Shown piece after piece: positions 1 to 6,557 of a stretch of DNA of 16,493 nt. The number at the start of each line of letters is the position of its first letter. Within the stretch, counting starts at the first letter, position 1. Origin of the DNA: CAZDYI01 sp964509765 (lineage in GTDB: Bacteria; Pseudomonadota; Gammaproteobacteria; Tethybacterales; Tethybacteraceae); assembly GCA_964509765.1 (NCBI GenBank), contig CAZDYI010000003.1, positions 1 to 16,493 of the forward strand, read 5' to 3'. A program made the translations under genes and the position numbers. Below the pieces are notes generated by a model, which saw only the letters and a list, made by a program, of their open reading frames with translations, was not told the origin of the DNA and made no database searches.

Positions 1-1
1 C

Positions 2-1030
2 CCGATCGTCGATGCCCTGCGCGAGCGCGTCGGGCACGGCGTTTTCGGCTACACGCTGCCCACGGACAAGCTGGTCGTAACCTGCGTCTCCTACTTCGAG
101 AGGAAGTGGGGCTGGAAGGTCGATCCCGAGTGGATCGTCCCCCAGCCCGGCCTCGGCGTCGTCATTCACACCGCAAGCAGGCACCTGGGCGACCCGGAAA
201 AAGGCGTGGTCGTACCCTCGCCCATCTACCACGTCTTCCGCAACGCAGTCCCGCGCGCGGGACGTAAGAGGGTAGACGTAAGGATGGCAAGGTCCGGAGA
301 CGGCTGGGAGCTCGACCCGGAGGCAATCCGCAGCGCGGCGGCAAGGGAAGGCGCTGACGTGCTGATGCTCTGCAACCCGCACAACCCGACCGGCAAGGTG
401 TTCACGAGGGCAGAGCTCGAGGCGCTTGCCGACCTTGCGCTTAGCGAGGGCTGGACGATCTGCTCCGGCGAGGTGCACGCCGACCTGATCCTCGACGATG
501 GCGCCGCGCACGTCCCGGTCGCGTCGCTGTCCCCCGAGGTTGCCGCGTCGTGCGTGACCATGCAAAGCCCGAGCAAGGCGTACAACGTCGCCGGCCTGAA
601 CTTCGGCGTTGCGGTGATCGCGGACGAGGTAATGCGCAACCGCTACCGTTACGGGGCGTCCGGCCAGGTCGTCTCGCAGCTCAACCCGTTCGGCATGGCC
701 GCCGCCGAGGTTGCGTGGGGCGGAGCGTGCGACGGCTGGCTCGACGCCTGCGTCGCGCACCTGCGCTCGAACCGCGACCTGCTGGCCGAGGCGGTGGACG
801 GGATCGACGGCCTGGAGATGGCGCACATGCAGGCGACCTACCTCGCGTGGATCGACGTCTCAGCCCTCGGGCTGGAGGACCCGCCCGCGCACTTCGAGGC
901 CCGCGGACTCGGCATGTCGCCGGGGGCCGACTTCGGCGACCCGGGCTTCATGCGCCTGAACTTCGGCTGCGGAAGGGAGACCCTCGAGGAGGGAATCAGG
1001 CGGCTGTCCGCCGCGGCCGCGGCAGCCTGA
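2..1030 (+). CDS. PatB/MalY-family PLP-dependent aminotransferase / C-S lyase, 5'-truncated by window edge
   Basis: Fold-type I PLP enzyme of the MalY/PatB group (cystathionine beta-lyase-like or aminotransferase, cytoplasmic). The frame is open from base 2, so the N-terminus lies outside the window. Visible family marks are VFGYTLP and the W-x-V-x-P-E-W-I-V-x-x-P-G block near the left edge, CNPHNPTGKVF at about 371-403, SPSKAYN with the Schiff-base lysine at about 566-586, and the C-terminal ATYLAW and PGFMRLNFGC blocks. The family normally reads S-D-E-I/V-H before the lysine; here it is S-G-E-V-H, with GGC at 467-469. That Asp normally contacts the PLP pyridine nitrogen, so activity may be altered. 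The stop is 2 bases before the GTG of argE, suggesting an operon with the arginine genes. It is not the class III ArgD of that pathway. The family is clear; the substrate is unknown. Confidence 0.87.
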   Translation, partial: PIVDALRERVGHGVFGYTLPTDKLVVTCVSYFERKWGWKVDPEWIVPQPGLGVVIHTASRHLGDPEKGVVVPSPIYHVFRNAVPRAGRKRVDVRMARSGDGWELDPEAIRSAAAREGADVLMLCNPHNPTGKVFTRAELEALADLALSEGWTICSGEVHADLILDDGAAHVPVASLSPEVAASCVTMQSPSKAYNVAGLNFGVAVIADEVMRNRYRYGASGQVVSQLNPFGMAAAEVAWGGACDGWLDACVAHLRSNRDLLAEAVDGIDGLEMAHMQATYLAWIDVSALGLEDPPAHFEARGLGMSPGADFGDPGFMRLNFGCGRETLEEGIRRLSAAAAAA

Positions 1031-1032
1031 CG

Positions 1033-2184
1033 GTGGACGCCCAGGCCAAGGACTTCCTCGGGCGCCTCGTCGCCGCGAGGTCCCACAGCAGCCTCGACAG
1101 GGCGATCGACGTCTCGAACCGGGAGGCTGCCGGGGTCGTGGCGGAGGCGCTCGAGGGGCTCGGCATGGGCGTGAGGACGGTCGAGGTTCCGGGCCTGGCC
1201 GACAAGCACAACGTGATGGCGCATGCCGGGCCGGACGTGCCGGGCGAGGGCCTGCTGCTTGCGGGCCACACCGACACGGTGCCCTGCGACCCGGCGCTGT
1301 GGGAGACCGACCCGTTCGCAATGGAGGAGCGCGACGGCTGCCTGCGCGGCCTCGGCACATGCGACATGAAGGGGTTCTTCGCCGCCGTGCACATCGCCCT
1401 CCGTGAGCTGGACCTCGGCACGCTCCGCAGGCCGCTCCGGGTCTGGGCGACCGCCGAGGAGGAGTGCGGGATGGCAGGGGCGATGCACGCGGCCTCGACG
1501 GAAGCGCCCTGCGCCGCCGCCCTGGTAGGCGAGCCGACATCGGTCGTCCCGGTGCGCGGCCACAAGGGCGCGATCGCGGAGAGGGTCCTGCTTTCCGGCA
1601 AGGCCGGTCACGGCAGCGACCCGGCGTCGGGCGCCAACGCGCTGGAGGCGGCGGGGCTCGTGATGTCGGCGCTGCGCTCCGACGTCGCCGACAGGGCCGA
1701 AGCCCTCGCGGACGAAAGCTTCGTCCCTGCGGGCCCCACGGTCAACTTCGGCTACTGCCGCGCGGGCGACGCCTTCAACAGGATCCCGGACAGGGCCGAG
1801 CTGTGGGTCGAGAGAAGGCTGGTCGTCGGCGAGACCGTCGAGGGCGCGAGGAAGGAGCTGAGAGCGGTCGCCGAAAAGGCGGCACGGGGGATCGACGGGG
1901 TGACAGTCGAGTTCGATTCCTTCGTGAAAGGATTCGGCGCGTCGCTCACCGGCGCGGACGCTCCGGTCATCAGGAAGGCCGAGGAGCTGACCGGCGTGAA
2001 GGCGACAACCGTTTCTTACGGGACCGAGGCGCCCTACTACAGCGCCGCCGGCATGGACGTGCTGGTAATGGGAGCGGGCGAGATCGGCTGGGCGCACAAG
2101 CCGAACGAGCGCGTCCCGGTCGCGGAGGTCGACCGCATGGCGGAGCTCATCGCCAGCCTGGTCAGGTCGTTTTGCGTCGACTGA
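1033..2184 (+). CDS. argE: N-acetylornithine deacetylase (M20 metallopeptidase family)
   Basis: Hydrolyses N2-acetylornithine to ornithine and acetate, the fifth step of the linear arginine pathway, in the cytoplasm with two bound metals. Starting at GTG 1033 gives 383 residues, the usual ArgE length. Metal and catalytic motifs are in place: LLLAGHTDTVP (His79, Asp81), GLGTCDMKGFF (Asp111), AEEECGMAGA (Glu143/144), VGEPTS (Glu167) and GWAHKPNE near the C-terminus. The dimerisation-region signatures SDPASGANALE and FNRIPDRAEL are also recognisable. The start is chosen by length and by its position 2 bases after the upstream stop. No Shine-Dalgarno is visible, so translation is probably coupled; the in-frame reading upstream of 1033 overlaps the aminotransferase and is not a gene. 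The stop overlaps the argA ATG by one base. DapE is the main alternative, but the motifs and the argA neighbour favour ArgE. Confidence 0.93.
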   Translation: MDAQAKDFLGRLVAARSHSSLDRAIDVSNREAAGVVAEALEGLGMGVRTVEVPGLADKHNVMAHAGPDVPGEGLLLAGHTDTVPCDPALWETDPFAMEERDGCLRGLGTCDMKGFFAAVHIALRELDLGTLRRPLRVWATAEEECGMAGAMHAASTEAPCAAALVGEPTSVVPVRGHKGAIAERVLLSGKAGHGSDPASGANALEAAGLVMSALRSDVADRAEALADESFVPAGPTVNFGYCRAGDAFNRIPDRAELWVERRLVVGETVEGARKELRAVAEKAARGIDGVTVEFDSFVKGFGASLTGADAPVIRKAEELTGVKATTVSYGTEAPYYSAAGMDVLVMGAGEIGWAHKPNERVPVAEVDRMAELIASLVRSFCVD

Positions 2185-3485
2185 TGGGCGGACAGGCCGC
2201 TTCAGACGCGGACGTCGTCCGGGCGCTGCGCGACGCGGCCCCGTACGTAGTCAGCCACCGCGGCAAGACGGTCACCGTTGCGGTCCCGGGCGGGATGCTG
2301 GTTGCGGAACAGCTGCCCGCGTTCTTCGACGACGTCAACCTGCTCGGGAAGGTCGCGGGCATCCGCTTCGCGGTCGCGTTCGACGCAGTGTTCCAGGCCG
2401 GGCTGCTTGCCGAAGAGCGGGGGGTCCGGGCAGGCGGGATCGGGCCCGGACGGACGGCAGTGAGCGAGGGCGCGCTGGATTGCCTGCGCGACGCGGCGCA
2501 CGGCCTGCGCGGTGAGATCGAGCTCGTTCTCTCAAGCGGCGCCTCCGGCATCGGCGGGATCGGGACGGTCACCGGCGCCCCGGCGCCCGCGCGCAAGGCG
2601 GGCGTGGCCGAGGGGACCGACCTCGGCCTGATGGGCGTGCCGAAGGAGATGGACCGCGAGGAGGCGGAGGCAATGCTCGGAACGGGCAAGGCCGTGCTGC
2701 TGCCGCCGCTCGGCGCAGGCGTCGACGGCGAGGCGCTGCACCTGGACGCGCGCGAGGTCGCCCTGGCCTTCGCCTGCGCGTGCAGGTCCGACAAGCTCGT
2801 CGTGATCGCGGACGGCGACGAGGCCGCGGAGCTTGACTTCCGCGAGATGACCTCCGCCGAGGCAAGGGAAAGGCTCGAGGCCGGCGGGTTTACGGAGCGG
2901 GCCGCAGCGCTCGTCAAGGCGTCGCTCGCGGCGATCGACGCGGGGGTCGAGCGGGTGCACGTGCTCGACGGCTCGATCGAGGGCGGCCTTCTGCTCGAGC
3001 TGCTGTCGCCGGACGGCGTGGCCGCGATGGTCAGCCGCGACCCCTTCGACGCCGTGCGCGACGCAAGCCTCTCGGACATCTGCTCGATCGCGGAGCTCAT
3101 CGCGCCCGGCGTAGCCAGCGGGGCGCTCCTGCCGAGAAGCGTCCAGGAGATCGCCGGGAAGGTCGGCAGCTTCGCCGTGGTCTCGCGCGACGACGCGCTG
3201 ATCGCATGCGCGTGCCTCGAGCGGCACGGCGATTCCGCGGAGTTCGGGTGCCTGGCGGTCCGGCCCGACTACGCCAACAACGCATACGGCAACCTGCTCC
3301 TGGACTTCTTCGAGGACAAGGCCAGGCGCGGCGGCATCGGGAGGATGCTCGTGGTCACCACCCAGGCGGCCGACTGGTTCCGCGAGCGGGGCTACGCCGC
3401 CGGCGACCCCTCGTTCCTGCCGCAGGCCAGGAGGGAGGGCGTCGAGGCCCGGAGCGCCGCGGTGCTTGAAAAACGGCTTTCCTAA
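2184..3485 (+). CDS. argA: N-acetylglutamate synthase (amino-acid-kinase fold + GNAT)
   Basis: Acetylates glutamate with acetyl-CoA, the first committed step of arginine synthesis. The 433 residues match classical ArgA in length and layout. The N-terminal amino-acid-kinase domain (about 1-280) opens with the PYVVSHRGKT motif, and the C-terminal GNAT domain (about 290-433) carries AEFGCLAVRPDYANNAYGN and ADWFRERGY. The linker RVHVLDGSIEGGLLLELLSPDG matches the ArgA segment that helps form the arginine feedback pocket, so feedback inhibition is plausible. Oddities: the kinase domain lacks the family's YGARPQI-like stretch (here FDAVFQAG), and the C-terminal family motif YNxQRxSK is replaced by sequence around EARSAAVLEK, keeping an Arg but apparently losing the Ser. 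The ATG overlaps the argE stop (TGATG), indicating translational coupling. Identity is secure; full activity is inferred. Confidence 0.92.
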   Translation: MGGQAASDADVVRALRDAAPYVVSHRGKTVTVAVPGGMLVAEQLPAFFDDVNLLGKVAGIRFAVAFDAVFQAGLLAEERGVRAGGIGPGRTAVSEGALDCLRDAAHGLRGEIELVLSSGASGIGGIGTVTGAPAPARKAGVAEGTDLGLMGVPKEMDREEAEAMLGTGKAVLLPPLGAGVDGEALHLDAREVALAFACACRSDKLVVIADGDEAAELDFREMTSAEARERLEAGGFTERAAALVKASLAAIDAGVERVHVLDGSIEGGLLLELLSPDGVAAMVSRDPFDAVRDASLSDICSIAELIAPGVASGALLPRSVQEIAGKVGSFAVVSRDDALIACACLERHGDSAEFGCLAVRPDYANNAYGNLLLDFFEDKARRGGIGRMLVVTTQAADWFRERGYAAGDPSFLPQARREGVEARSAAVLEKRLS

Positions 3486-3528
3486 TCGCAAAAGTGGATA
3501 TAGGGATGGTGTCGTTTTGCTAATTGTG

Positions 3529-3534
3529 TATAAT
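3529..3534 (+). promoter_or_regulatory. Candidate sigma70 -10 box for the rhodanese gene
   Basis: A perfect TATAAT lies in a locally AT-richer gap between argA and the rhodanese gene. Transcription would begin near 3541, giving a leader of about 30 bases. No good TTGACA-like -35 is seen 16-18 bases upstream, so an activator or a weak -35 is possible. Confidence 0.55.
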
Positions 3535-3554
3535 GACGCATCCCTCCACCATTC

Positions 3555-3560
3555 AGGAGA
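3555..3560 (+). promoter_or_regulatory. Shine-Dalgarno that fixes the rhodanese start
   Basis: AGGAGA lies 10 bases before ATG 3571. It supports this start rather than the longer in-frame reading from 3466, which overlaps argA and would bury the signal peptide behind 35 extra residues. Confidence 0.7.
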
Positions 3561-3570
3561 AGCACTAACC

Positions 3571-4527
3571 ATGACCAAACACCTAAACACAACGAAGCGG
3601 GCGCTGCTCGCCGCCGGCCTGCTGGCCGCGTCGGCCGCACATGCGTCCCCGCTGGTCACCGCAGACTGGGTGGACCGGAACCTCGATGACGGAAGCGTCG
3701 TCCTGGTCGACCTCCGCAAGGCGGAGGACTACGACGCGGGCCACATCGTCGGCGCGCTGAGCGCCCCCTACGGCGAGTTCGGCTGGCGCGAGACCGTCGA
3801 CGGCGTCGTCGGCATGCTACCGCCGCTCTCGACGATCAACGAGAAGATCGGCTCGCTCGGGATAACGCCCGACACGCACGTCGTCGTCATCCCGTACGGC
3901 AACACCTCGTCCGACGTCGGCTCGGCGACCCGGGTGTACTGGACCTTCAAGGTGCTTGGCCACGACAGCGTCTCGCTGCTCGACGGCGGCATGAACGCGT
4001 GGACCTCGCGCGACCTGTACACGCTGCAGACCACGGCCAACGAGGCCGCAGTCTCCGGCCCGTACCCGGGAGCGGTCGACGAGGGCCTGCTGATCGACAC
4101 CGCCTCGCTGATGAGCGAGATCGACGCCGGCAACGTCCAGCCGATCGACGCGCGCACCGACCCGCAGTGGGAAGGAAAGGAGAAGCACCCCAAGGCCCTG
4201 GCCGCCGGCGCGATCCCGACCGCAGACCGCCTGCCGCAGGCGGACCTGGTCGATCCGGACACCGGACTGTTCGCAAACCGCGCCCAGGTCATCGAGGTGG
4301 CCGAGGCCAACGGCTGGGACCCGAGCGACACCAAGCCGCTTGTCTCCTACTGCAACACCGGGCACTGGGCGTCGACCGCGTGGTTCGCCATGTCCGAGGT
4401 CGCGGGCCTGGACGGAGTCAGGCTCTACGACGGCTCGATGGTCGCGTGGACCCAGGACGAGGGCAACCCGCTGATCAACTCGCCGTCGAGGCTTGAGTCG
4501 CTGCTCGGGACCCTCAAGTCCGAGTAG
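3571..4527 (+). CDS. Exported tandem-domain rhodanese (thiosulfate sulfurtransferase)
   Basis: A periplasmic sulfurtransferase expected to move sulfane sulfur from thiosulfate or a persulfide to an acceptor. The 318-residue product starts with a Sec signal peptide (KR-rich start, hydrophobic ALLAAGLLAASA, likely cleavage after AHA at residue 25). Two rhodanese domains follow: an N-terminal one (about 30-150, with LVDLRKAEDYDAGHI and LLDGGMNAW) and a C-terminal one (about 165-300, with IDAR and LYDGSMVAW). Only the second has an active-site cysteine, Cys261 in the loop CNTGHWAS; the first has YGNTSSD at that place and is presumably structural, as is usual in tandem rhodaneses. The start is set by AGGAGA ten bases upstream and by the signal peptide. 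The gene has its own TATAAT and ends at a strong terminator before the sulfur transporter gene. The natural acceptor is unknown. Confidence 0.9.
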   Translation: MTKHLNTTKRALLAAGLLAASAAHASPLVTADWVDRNLDDGSVVLVDLRKAEDYDAGHIVGALSAPYGEFGWRETVDGVVGMLPPLSTINEKIGSLGITPDTHVVVIPYGNTSSDVGSATRVYWTFKVLGHDSVSLLDGGMNAWTSRDLYTLQTTANEAAVSGPYPGAVDEGLLIDTASLMSEIDAGNVQPIDARTDPQWEGKEKHPKALAAGAIPTADRLPQADLVDPDTGLFANRAQVIEVAEANGWDPSDTKPLVSYCNTGHWASTAWFAMSEVAGLDGVRLYDGSMVAWTQDEGNPLINSPSRLESLLGTLKSE

Positions 4528-4536
4528 CCTCCTGCC

Positions 4537-4579
4537 ACCGGCCCCGTCCGCAATCGGCCGGCGGGGCCGGTTTTTTTTT
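4537..4579 (+). terminator. Strong intrinsic terminator after the rhodanese gene
   Basis: A perfect 10-bp stem, ACCGGCCCCG (4537-4546) with CGGGGCCGGT (4562-4571), encloses a 15-base loop and runs into nine consecutive T (4571-4579). It lies between two genes that appear functionally related, so it may limit transcription of the transporter rather than end an unrelated unit. Confidence 0.88.
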
Positions 4580-4608
4580 CCATGGGCGCGGTAACGGAAA
4601 ATAGCCCG

Positions 4609-5781
4609 ATGTCCGCACCCGACGGAGCCCTGCAGCCCGCGGCCGGCCCGGTTCCGGCCGAAGTCGCCAACGAAGGGCGGGCCCTTGCGAGGACCGCTGC
4701 CGTTGCGGCCTTGGTGGCCTTTGCGCTCGCCGTCGCGTGGTTCGCGAGCCTGCGCAACGCGCTTCTGTTCTTCATCGGCGCGGGACTTGGCGTCTCGCTT
4801 GTCCTGTTTCGCATCGGGTTCGCCGGCCCCTGGCGCGCCTTCAAGGTCAGGCGCGAGGCCCGGGGCCTGGTCGCCACCCTGCTGCTGCTTGCGCTCGCGA
4901 CCGCGGTCTTCATCCCGGCCCTCGAGGCCATCGACGGCGTCGTGAGCAACGCGGCTCCGTTCGGGCTGTCGGTCCTTGTCGGCGCGTTCCTGTTCGGGAT
5001 CGGCATGCAGCTCGGCGGAGGCTGCGGGTCCGGGACGATAGTCGGGGCCGGGACCGGCTCCCGGCACTCGCTGTGGGTGCTGCTGTTCTTCCTGCCGGGA
5101 TCGGTGGTCGGCACCCTGCACCTGCCGATGTGGCTGCGCGCGCCGAACGCGGGCCAGGTCGTCCTCGCGGACCACCTGCCGCTTGCGGTCGCAGCGCCGC
5201 TCCAGATCGCCGCCCTTGCCGCGCTCGCCTTCATCGTTGTGGCCATGGCAAGAAGGTCGGGCTCCGCAGCAAGCTGGCGCCCGACGGGCCGGCAGGTCGT
5301 AGGCTGCGCCGTGATCGTGCTCCTTGCGCTGCTCTCCCTGTACGTCTCCGGGAGGATGTGGAGCATCACCTTCGCGTACGGGCTGTGGGGGGCCAAGGTC
5401 CTCGACATGGCGGGAACCGGGATTTCGGAAACCGTTTTCTGGAGCTCGCCCTACCCGGCGAACGCGCTCGCCAACTCCGTGCTCGCGGACGTGACCTCCG
5501 TGATGAACTTCGGCATGCTCGCCGGCGTGGCCGCGCTCACGGTATGGCGCTGGCGCAAGACTGACGACCTCGCGCCGGGGTCCGTGAAGGGCTTTGCCGC
5601 CGCGGCGCTCGCGGGGCTGCTGATGGGCTACGGCGCCCGGCTCGCCTTCGGCTGCAACATCGGCGCTCTGTTCTCGGGGCTGGCGTCGGGCTCGATGCAC
5701 GCCTGGCTGTGGTTCGCCGCGGCGTGGGCGGGCTCGCACATCGGCGTAAGGCTCAGGCCCCGCTTCGGCCTTGCGAACTGA
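4609..5781 (+). CDS. YeeE/YedE-family (TsuA-like) sulfur-compound transporter
   Basis: An inner-membrane protein of the YeeE/YedE family, whose characterised members take up thiosulfate. From ATG 4609 it has 390 residues, mostly hydrophobic, with roughly nine to ten membrane segments. The two family repeats each carry their cysteine motif: GGGCGSGT (Cys139) and GARLAFGCNIGALFSG (Cys349). The conserved FWSSPYPANALANS stretch lies between them. An in-frame ATG at 4582 sits directly on the T-run of the preceding terminator with no ribosome-binding site; 4609 follows a weak GGAAAA and is preferred. An exported rhodanese upstream and a small Cys-rich membrane protein downstream suggest joint handling of thiosulfate or persulfide sulfur. 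The exact substrate cannot be read from the sequence. Confidence 0.88.
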   Translation: MSAPDGALQPAAGPVPAEVANEGRALARTAAVAALVAFALAVAWFASLRNALLFFIGAGLGVSLVLFRIGFAGPWRAFKVRREARGLVATLLLLALATAVFIPALEAIDGVVSNAAPFGLSVLVGAFLFGIGMQLGGGCGSGTIVGAGTGSRHSLWVLLFFLPGSVVGTLHLPMWLRAPNAGQVVLADHLPLAVAAPLQIAALAALAFIVVAMARRSGSAASWRPTGRQVVGCAVIVLLALLSLYVSGRMWSITFAYGLWGAKVLDMAGTGISETVFWSSPYPANALANSVLADVTSVMNFGMLAGVAALTVWRWRKTDDLAPGSVKGFAAAALAGLLMGYGARLAFGCNIGALFSGLASGSMHAWLWFAAAWAGSHIGVRLRPRFGLAN

Positions 5782-5788
5782 GGGCGCG

Positions 5789-5965
5789 GTGTCGAGGTTC
5801 CTTCACATAGGCGTTCTCGCGCTGGTCATGCTCGCCTTCGTGGCGGTCGACCACGCGCGCAGCCCCGAGCCGGACCACGCGGCGCTCGAGGAGTGGCGGT
5901 CGGCAGGCGCTGCCGGAGCGTGCGCGCCGTGCGGCGCGATCTGCGACGACGACGGCGGAAACTGA
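5789..5965 (+). CDS. Small single-span membrane protein with CxxCxxxC tail
   Basis: I do not recognise a family. From GTG 5789 the product is 58 residues: one hydrophobic segment (about 4-20, FLHIGVLALVMLAFVAV), a short charged stretch, then a C-terminal CAPCGAIC (Cys45, Cys48, Cys52) followed by DDDGGN. GAGGG at 5780-5784 overlaps the transporter stop and is spaced 4 bases from the GTG, consistent with translational coupling to that gene. The next genes are convergent. The arrangement suggests a membrane-tethered thiol or metal-binding peptide that may work with the transporter and rhodanese; this is inference. A chance open frame in GC-rich DNA remains possible, but a hydrophobic helix, a clustered cysteine motif and close spacing together make it better than random. 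Confidence 0.5.
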   Translation: MSRFLHIGVLALVMLAFVAVDHARSPEPDHAALEEWRSAGAAGACAPCGAICDDDGGN

Positions 5966-5970
5966 CTGAC

Positions 5971-6013
5971 GCCGGGCGCTGCCCGGCAGCGGATCGGGAG
6001 GGAAGCCCCTCCC
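5971..6013. terminator. Two tandem hairpins between convergent genes
   Basis: GCCGGGC-GCT-GCCCGGC (5971-5987) is followed by GGGAGGG-AAGC-CCCTCCC (5996-6013). Both are perfect 7-bp stems with 3-4 base loops, placed between the ends of the sulfur block and the convergent unknown gene. Neither has a T-run on either strand, so a bidirectional terminator or mRNA 3'-end stabiliser is likely rather than a classical intrinsic terminator. Confidence 0.5.
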
Positions 6014-6543
6014 TACTGGGCCGGCTGCTGCTCTTCCGGCTCGGCCGGCTCGGGCTCGGGAGCGGGCTGTTCCGCAGGCCCAGGCTGCTCCGCGGCAGGC
6101 TCTGCCTCCTGCTGCCCGGGATCCGCCGCTTCGGCCTCCCTGGCCTCGCGCTCCGCGGCGACCTCGCCGCTTCGCTTCTGGGCGCGCGACTGGCCCATGA
6201 GCTCCTGGATGTAGTTGCTCGCGCGGAGGCCGACGCCGGTGTCCCTCTCGGTGACCACCTGGTACTCCTCCTCGACGTACCACCAGTCCTCGCGCTGCTC
6301 CCCGAAGACCGACTCGTCGGTGTCCTTGGGCTTCCGCAGCGAGGCCCACATCCGCCAGGCCTTGCACTTGTTGAGCGGGGTCATCGAGACCCCGGTCTTG
6401 ATCGGGCCGGTGCACACCCCGCGCTGGTAGCTCTCGTAGATCACGAAGAACCGGTCGGGGGACGGGTGGCGCAACTCGGCCTTCCACGAGTCGCAGGTCA
6501 CGCAGGCGTTGACCTTCTTGCTGAGCTTCTCGAGACCGGACAT
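6013..6543 (-). CDS. Unrecognised protein: four-Cys N-terminal module, Pro/Glu/Ala-rich tail
   Basis: No family is recognised. The 176-residue product has two parts. The N-terminal half (1-70) contains four cysteines: NACVTCDSW (Cys14, Cys17), RGVCTG (Cys44) and NKCKAW (Cys60). The CxxCxxW start and CxxW end resemble small four-Cys metal-binding modules (zinc or iron-sulfur), though I cannot name one. A middle region with WWYVEEEYQVV follows, then from about 115 a charged, probably helical stretch and a disordered tail of P, E, A and Q. No signal peptide or membrane segment is seen, so it is probably cytoplasmic. AGGGAGA seven bases before the ATG supports the start. It lies downstream of fumC on the same strand but has its own TATAAT at the fumC stop and a hairpin in the leader, so independent expression is likely. 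Confidence 0.75.
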   Translation of the reverse strand: MSGLEKLSKKVNACVTCDSWKAELRHPSPDRFFVIYESYQRGVCTGPIKTGVSMTPLNKCKAWRMWASLRKPKDTDESVFGEQREDWWYVEEEYQVVTERDTGVGLRASNYIQELMGQSRAQKRSGEVAAEREAREAEAADPGQQEAEPAAEQPGPAEQPAPEPEPAEPEEQQPAQ

Positions 6544-6557
6544 TGGCTGCTCTCCCT

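Noticed and set aside
550..1032. Long in-frame extension of argE over the aminotransferase gene
   Set aside because: It is an Arg-rich shadow of the aminotransferase frame; argE homology and length begin at 1033.
1464..2183. Long in-frame extension of argA over argE
   Set aside because: Low-complexity Arg/Gly-rich shadow reading; ArgA homology begins at ATG 2184 with TGATG coupling.
3466..3570. Longer start for the rhodanese
   Set aside because: It would overlap argA, read through the promoter region and place 35 residues before a clear signal peptide; AGGAGA supports 3571.
4582..4608. Transporter start at ATG 4582
   Set aside because: It abuts the T-run of the terminator with no ribosome-binding site; 4609 is more likely, though not proven.
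3817..5739. 640-codon open frame antisense to the rhodanese and transporter
   Set aside because: High GC with biased third positions keeps antisense frames open; the product is Arg/Gly/Glu-rich with no domain, and both sense genes are clearly real.
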